Assembly (NCBI GenBank): GCA_947494405.1
Contig: CANLWQ010000067.1
Coordinates: 1 to 8,920 of the forward strand
DNA from: Comamonadaceae bacterium
GTDB taxonomy: Bacteria; Pseudomonadota; Gammaproteobacteria; Burkholderiales; Burkholderiaceae_C
DNA: 8,920 bases
Direction: 5' to 3'
Shown here: positions 5,980 through 8,920 of the stretch, piece after piece
Position numbering within the stretch: position 1 is the first letter of the stretch
How the letters are laid out: each line of letters starts with the position of its first letter
Translations under genes and position numbers: made by a program
Notes under the pieces: model-generated
The model's input: only the letters and a program-made list of their open reading frames with translations
Database searches by the model: none
What the model was told of the DNA's origin: nothing

Positions 5980-8920
5980 ATGGCAACCATTGATTTCAAA
6001 ACCGCATCGATAAACACGATCAAATCGTATGATTTTTCTACGGTTACAAGCACGCAAATAGCGGACATCACATCTGCGCAAATTAAATCGTTGTCCGCCA
6101 CCCAGGTGGCAGCCATTTCGACCGGAGCGATAGCGGCCATCGACAGCAGCGCCCTCAAGGGTTTGACTGCCGATCAAATGTTTGCGCTGATTGAAGCGCA
6201 AATCAAGGCTTTAAGCCCTGATACGCAATTTGCAACATTGGGTACCGCGCAGGTCAAGGCTTTGAGTGCCAGCCAAATGGGCATGTTGACAACGACCCAA
6301 GTCCAGTCATTGACCACTGACCAAGCCAAGGTGCTGAGCGCCACCCAAGTAGCGGGTCTGAGTACCTCTCAATTGGGTGCTTTGGAAACCCAAGATTTGC
6401 AAGCCATCAGTGCCGTGGCGGTTAAAGGCTTGAGTTCCAGCCAAATGACGGCTTTGTCGTCAGCCCAAGTGGCGGCAATGACCACGGGGCAACTGGTTGC
6501 TTTGAGTTCAACTCAGGTTGCGGCTTTGGATACTGTGGATGTAGCCCAGCTTAGCACTGCCCAAGTGAGAGCCTTGAGCAACCAAGCATTGACTGGGTTG
6601 ACCACGGCTCAAGTGGCCGGCATGAGCACAGACCAAGTGACGGCTCTGTCAGTTTTGCAAGTCAAGGCCTTGTCTTCAGCGCAACTTCAAGCGTTAACCA
6701 CTGCGCAAGCGGCGGTGTTAACCACTTCTCAAGTGCAATCCTTGTCTTCGGCGCAAGTCTCTGGCATGGACACCGCCGACATCGCTCAATTGGGTACGGC
6801 GCAAATCCGTGCCTTGAACGCTTCCGCAGTGGCCGGCATGACCACCGCGCAAATTTCCAACTTGAGCACCGATCAAGTCGGCGCCTTGAGCGCCATTCAA
6901 CTCAAATCCCTGACCACCACACAAGTGGTGGCCATCACTTCTGCACAGGCAGCGGTGCTGACCACGGCACAAATGACCGGTATTTCCGCCACCCAGTTGG
7001 CGGCCATGCAAACAGCAGACGTGGCGGCTCTGTCCACAGCGGTAATCAGCAACTTGAGCGCAACCCAGGTTCAGGGCATGACCACGGCCCAAATAGAGGG
7101 TTTGAGCAGCACGCAGGTGTCCAATATGGCTGCAACCCAGCTGGCAGCCTTGTCGTCCACACAGTTGGCGGCCATGCAAACCGATGACCTCAAGCAGTTG
7201 GCCACGGCCCAATTGGGCTACCTGAATCAAAACATTTTTGGTGGCATGGGCACGGCCCAAATAGCCAATATGGGCACTGCCCAAATTGGGGCTTTGGGTG
7301 GTTTGCAAGTCAAGCAACTCAGCACAGCCAACATCAAAGCCTTGACCAGCGATCAAGTCAAAGCATTGAGCGCAGCAGCGGTGCAGTCTTTGTCATCGGC
7401 ACAAGTGGCGGCTTTGGACACGGTTGATATTGCCCAATTGAGCACTGGCCAAATCCGCGCGCTCAGCAACGCAGGTTTGTCTGGTTTGACCACCGCTCAG
7501 GTGAACAACATGGGCACTCAACAAGTCGCTGCATTAAGTGCACAACAGCTCAAGGTTTTGTCTACCAATCAAATCGTGGCTTTGAGCACAGCTCAAGCGG
7601 CGGTGCTGACTTCCACACAAATGGCCGGTTTGGTTCCTACCCAAATTGCAGCTATGCAATCTGACGATGTGGCGGCCTTAACCAACAGCGCTATTGGCGC
7701 CATGAGCGCAGCCCAAGTCCAAGGCTTAACAACAGCCCAAGTCGCGGGAATGAGCACGGCGCAAGCCGCTGGCCTAGGTGCTGCACAGGCGTCTGCTTTG
7801 ACATCGACACAATTGAAGGCCATGGAAACAGCCGATCTGGTTAAGCTCACCACATCTGCACTACAGGCTTTGAACAACAACGCTTTGGCGGGTTTAACCA
7901 CGGCGCAAGTGGCTAATTTGGGCACGGCCCAAGTGGCGGCTTTGACTGATGTGCAATTAAAGCAGCTGAGCACGGCCAATATCCAAGCCCTGACCAGCGA
8001 CCAAGCCAAGGTGCTGACACAAGCTCAATTGGGTGCTTTGTCATCTGCGCAAATAGCGGCCATGGACACGGTTGACCTGGCCCAATTGACCAGCACACAA
8101 ATTCAATCCCTTGGCAATGCAGCCTTGACCGGATTGACCACCGCCCAAGTCAATAGCTTGGGTACCAACCAAGTGGCAGCCTTGAAGGCTGACCAACTCA
8201 AGGTTTTGTCTACCAGCCAAATCGTGGCTTTGAGCACAGCCCAAGCGGCGGCCTTGAGCTCGGCACAAGTGGCAGGTTTGTCGCCCACCCAAATCGCGGC
8301 CATGCAAACCGACGACGTGGCGGCCTTAACCAACAGCACGTTGAACGCACTAAATGCCTCTCAAATCAAAGCTTTGAGCACGGCACAAGTGGCGGGCTTG
8401 AGCACCGGCCAAGCTGGCGCATTGAACAAAGTCTTTGCGGGATCATTGTCATCGGCGCAACTGCAAGCCATGGAAACGGCTGATCTGGCCAAGCTGACCA
8501 CATCTGCACTGCAAGGTTTGAACAACAACGCTTTGGCGGGTTTAACCACGGCGCAAGTGACCAATTTAGGCACGGCCCAAGTGGCGGCTTTGACCGATGT
8601 GCAATTCAAGCAACTGAGCACGGCCAACATCCAGGCCCTGACCAGTGATCAAGCCAAGGCACTGACCCAAGCGCAATTGGGAGCTTTGTCATCGGCTCAA
8701 GTGGCGGCCATGGACACGGTTGATTTAGCGCAACTGACCAGCACACAAATTCAATCCCTTGGCAATGCAGCGCTAACCGGATTGACCACCGCCCAAGTCA
8801 ACAGCTTGGGCACCAACCAAGTGGCAGCCTTGAAGGCTGACCAACTCAAGGTTTTGTCTACCAGCCAAATCGTGGCTTTGAGCACAGCCCAAGCGGCGGC
8901 CTTGAGCTCGGCACAAGTGG
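5980..8920 (+). CDS. Giant octapeptide-repeat protein, 3' end outside window
   Basis: Open from ATG 5980 to the window end without a stop: 980 residues visible, total length unknown. After MATIDF the whole chain consists of 8-residue units, consensus S/T-T-A-Q-V-A-A-L, with a hydrophobic residue at position 5 and Leu/Met at 8. Register is unbroken from residue 88 onward; one 9-residue unit sits at 79-87. Every 10, 7 and 10 units an acidic unit appears (for example DTVDLAQL, QTDDVAAL, ETADLAKL). The visible part has no Cys, Trp or His, three Pro and very few Arg. No Sec signal peptide or membrane segment, so export, if any, would need a C-terminal (type I) or flagellar-type signal not in view. 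I do not recognise a named family; relatives may carry vague adhesin or heme-utilization labels. FliA-like promoters upstream and the Pse cluster suggest a motility-linked surface protein (inference). Confidence 0.88.
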   Translation, partial: MATIDFKTASINTIKSYDFSTVTSTQIADITSAQIKSLSATQVAAISTGAIAAIDSSALKGLTADQMFALIEAQIKALSPDTQFATLGTAQVKALSASQMGMLTTTQVQSLTTDQAKVLSATQVAGLSTSQLGALETQDLQAISAVAVKGLSSSQMTALSSAQVAAMTTGQLVALSSTQVAALDTVDVAQLSTAQVRALSNQALTGLTTAQVAGMSTDQVTALSVLQVKALSSAQLQALTTAQAAVLTTSQVQSLSSAQVSGMDTADIAQLGTAQIRALNASAVAGMTTAQISNLSTDQVGALSAIQLKSLTTTQVVAITSAQAAVLTTAQMTGISATQLAAMQTADVAALSTAVISNLSATQVQGMTTAQIEGLSSTQVSNMAATQLAALSSTQLAAMQTDDLKQLATAQLGYLNQNIFGGMGTAQIANMGTAQIGALGGLQVKQLSTANIKALTSDQVKALSAAAVQSLSSAQVAALDTVDIAQLSTGQIRALSNAGLSGLTTAQVNNMGTQQVAALSAQQLKVLSTNQIVALSTAQAAVLTSTQMAGLVPTQIAAMQSDDVAALTNSAIGAMSAAQVQGLTTAQVAGMSTAQAAGLGAAQASALTSTQLKAMETADLVKLTTSALQALNNNALAGLTTAQVANLGTAQVAALTDVQLKQLSTANIQALTSDQAKVLTQAQLGALSSAQIAAMDTVDLAQLTSTQIQSLGNAALTGLTTAQVNSLGTNQVAALKADQLKVLSTSQIVALSTAQAAALSSAQVAGLSPTQIAAMQTDDVAALTNSTLNALNASQIKALSTAQVAGLSTGQAGALNKVFAGSLSSAQLQAMETADLAKLTTSALQGLNNNALAGLTTAQVTNLGTAQVAALTDVQFKQLSTANIQALTSDQAKALTQAQLGALSSAQVAAMDTVDLAQLTSTQIQSLGNAALTGLTTAQVNSLGTNQVAALKADQLKVLSTSQIVALSTAQAAALSSAQV
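6142..6768 (+). repeat. First, most diverged super-repeat copy (26 units)
   Basis: Begins at DSSALKGL, with acidic unit ETQDLQAI at 6385 and DTVDVAQL at 6529, giving blocks of 10, 6 and 10 units instead of 10, 7 and 10, plus one extra codon in the first block. It is the least regular copy and lies next to the N-terminus. Confidence 0.6.
6769..7416 (+). repeat. 648-bp super-repeat copy A
   Basis: 27 octads. Acidic marker units start at 6769 (DTADIAQL), 7009 (QTADVAAL) and 7177 (QTDDLKQL), spaced 240, 168 and 240 bp to the next copy. Contains the unusual aromatic-bearing units ATAQLGYL and NQNIFGGM. Confidence 0.85.
7417..8064 (+). repeat. 648-bp super-repeat copy B
   Basis: 27 octads with markers at 7417 (DTVDIAQL), 7657 (QSDDVAAL) and 7825 (ETADLVKL), the same 240/168/240 spacing. 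Its last 10-unit block is closely similar to the equivalent block at 8473 in copy C. Confidence 0.9.
8065..8712 (+). repeat. 648-bp super-repeat copy C
   Basis: 27 octads with markers at 8065 (DTVDLAQL), 8305 (QTDDVAAL) and 8473 (ETADLAKL). Includes one atypical unit, NKVFAGSL, which lacks the Gln and places Phe in the core. Confidence 0.9.
8713..8920 (+). repeat. Super-repeat copy D, cut by window end
   Basis: The first 208 bp of a fourth copy. Against 8065-8272 it differs at 10 bases in 8 codons, all synonymous, and the last 109 bp (8812-8920) are identical to 8164-8272. The encoded residues are the same throughout. Confidence 0.9.

Larger units (their letters stand above)
5998..8920 (+). 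repeat. 24-bp (8-residue) coding tandem repeat array, about 120 units
   Basis: Starts at residue 7 and continues past the window end. Typical unit in DNA is close to AGCACGGCCCAAGTGGCGGC followed by TTTG-like Leu codons. Units vary in sequence but almost never in length: the only length change seen is the 27-bp unit at 6214-6240. Units lacking Gln at position 4 are not random but sit at set places, namely acidic units and Asn-rich units such as NNNALAGL or GNAALTGL two units later. Confidence 0.93.

Noticed and set aside
5965..5980. Sigma-54-like TGGC...TTG pattern just before the giant gene
   Set aside because: It lacks the -12 GC dinucleotide and overlaps the ribosome binding site and start codon, so transcription would begin inside the coding region.
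6718..8630. Long minus-strand open frames through the repeat region
   Set aside because: They arise because a 24-bp repeat free of stops in one antisense frame stays free for long stretches. Their translations are low-complexity, Cys- and Trp-containing, start at arbitrary ATGs, and have no ribosome sites.
5998..8920. CRISPR-like or satellite DNA array
   Set aside because: The periodicity is in frame, has no constant repeat with unique spacers, and substitutions favour silent positions, so it is a coding repeat.
5980..8920. Ice-nucleation or antifreeze protein, which also has 8-residue periodicity
   Set aside because: The octads do not contain the AGYGST-type unit or TxT ice-binding pairs; the Q4/V5/L8 pattern is different.

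Overview
The window looks like a piece of a betaproteobacterial chromosome, probably Burkholderiales or Comamonadaceae-like. This is inferred from moderate GC, TTG-rich leucine codons and gene style; genus is not determinable here. All real genes read on the + strand.

Positions 2-5702 hold a tightly packed, translationally coupled operon segment for a nonulosonic (pseudaminic-type) acid: a PseG-like nucleotide-sugar hydrolase (5' end outside the window), a class I SAM methyltransferase, a fused ComA-ComB protein (phosphosulfolactate synthase plus 2-phosphosulfolactate phosphatase), an ATP-grasp ligase, and pseudaminic acid synthase PseI. Gaps are 17 bp, then overlaps of 4, 4 and 8 bp. No PseH-type acetyltransferase is seen between pseG and pseI; that place is taken by the methyltransferase, the sulfolactate-forming enzyme and the ligase. 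My inference is that the sugar carries an unusual N-acyl group, possibly (O-methyl-)sulfolactate joined by the ATP-grasp enzyme. The PseG homologue also has Asn where the family has its catalytic His.

Positions 5703-5979 are an AT-rich intergenic region. It contains two candidate flagellar sigma-28 (FliA) promoters with the same TAAAG(A/T)AC-N11-GTCGATT(T/A) layout, A/T tracts, a small palindrome, and a good ribosome binding site.

From 5980 to the window end a single open frame encodes the first 980 residues of a giant protein made almost wholly of 8-residue repeats (consensus S/T-T-A-Q-V-A-A-L). Above the octads lies a strict second order: acidic marker octads occur every 10, 7 and 10 octads, giving a 27-octad, 216-residue, exactly 648-bp super-repeat. 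Copies become more alike toward the 3' side. The protein has no Sec signal and no Cys, Trp or His in the visible part. Its probable FliA control and its position behind a Pse cluster suggest a flagellum- or motility-associated surface protein and a possible glycosylation target; both are inferences.
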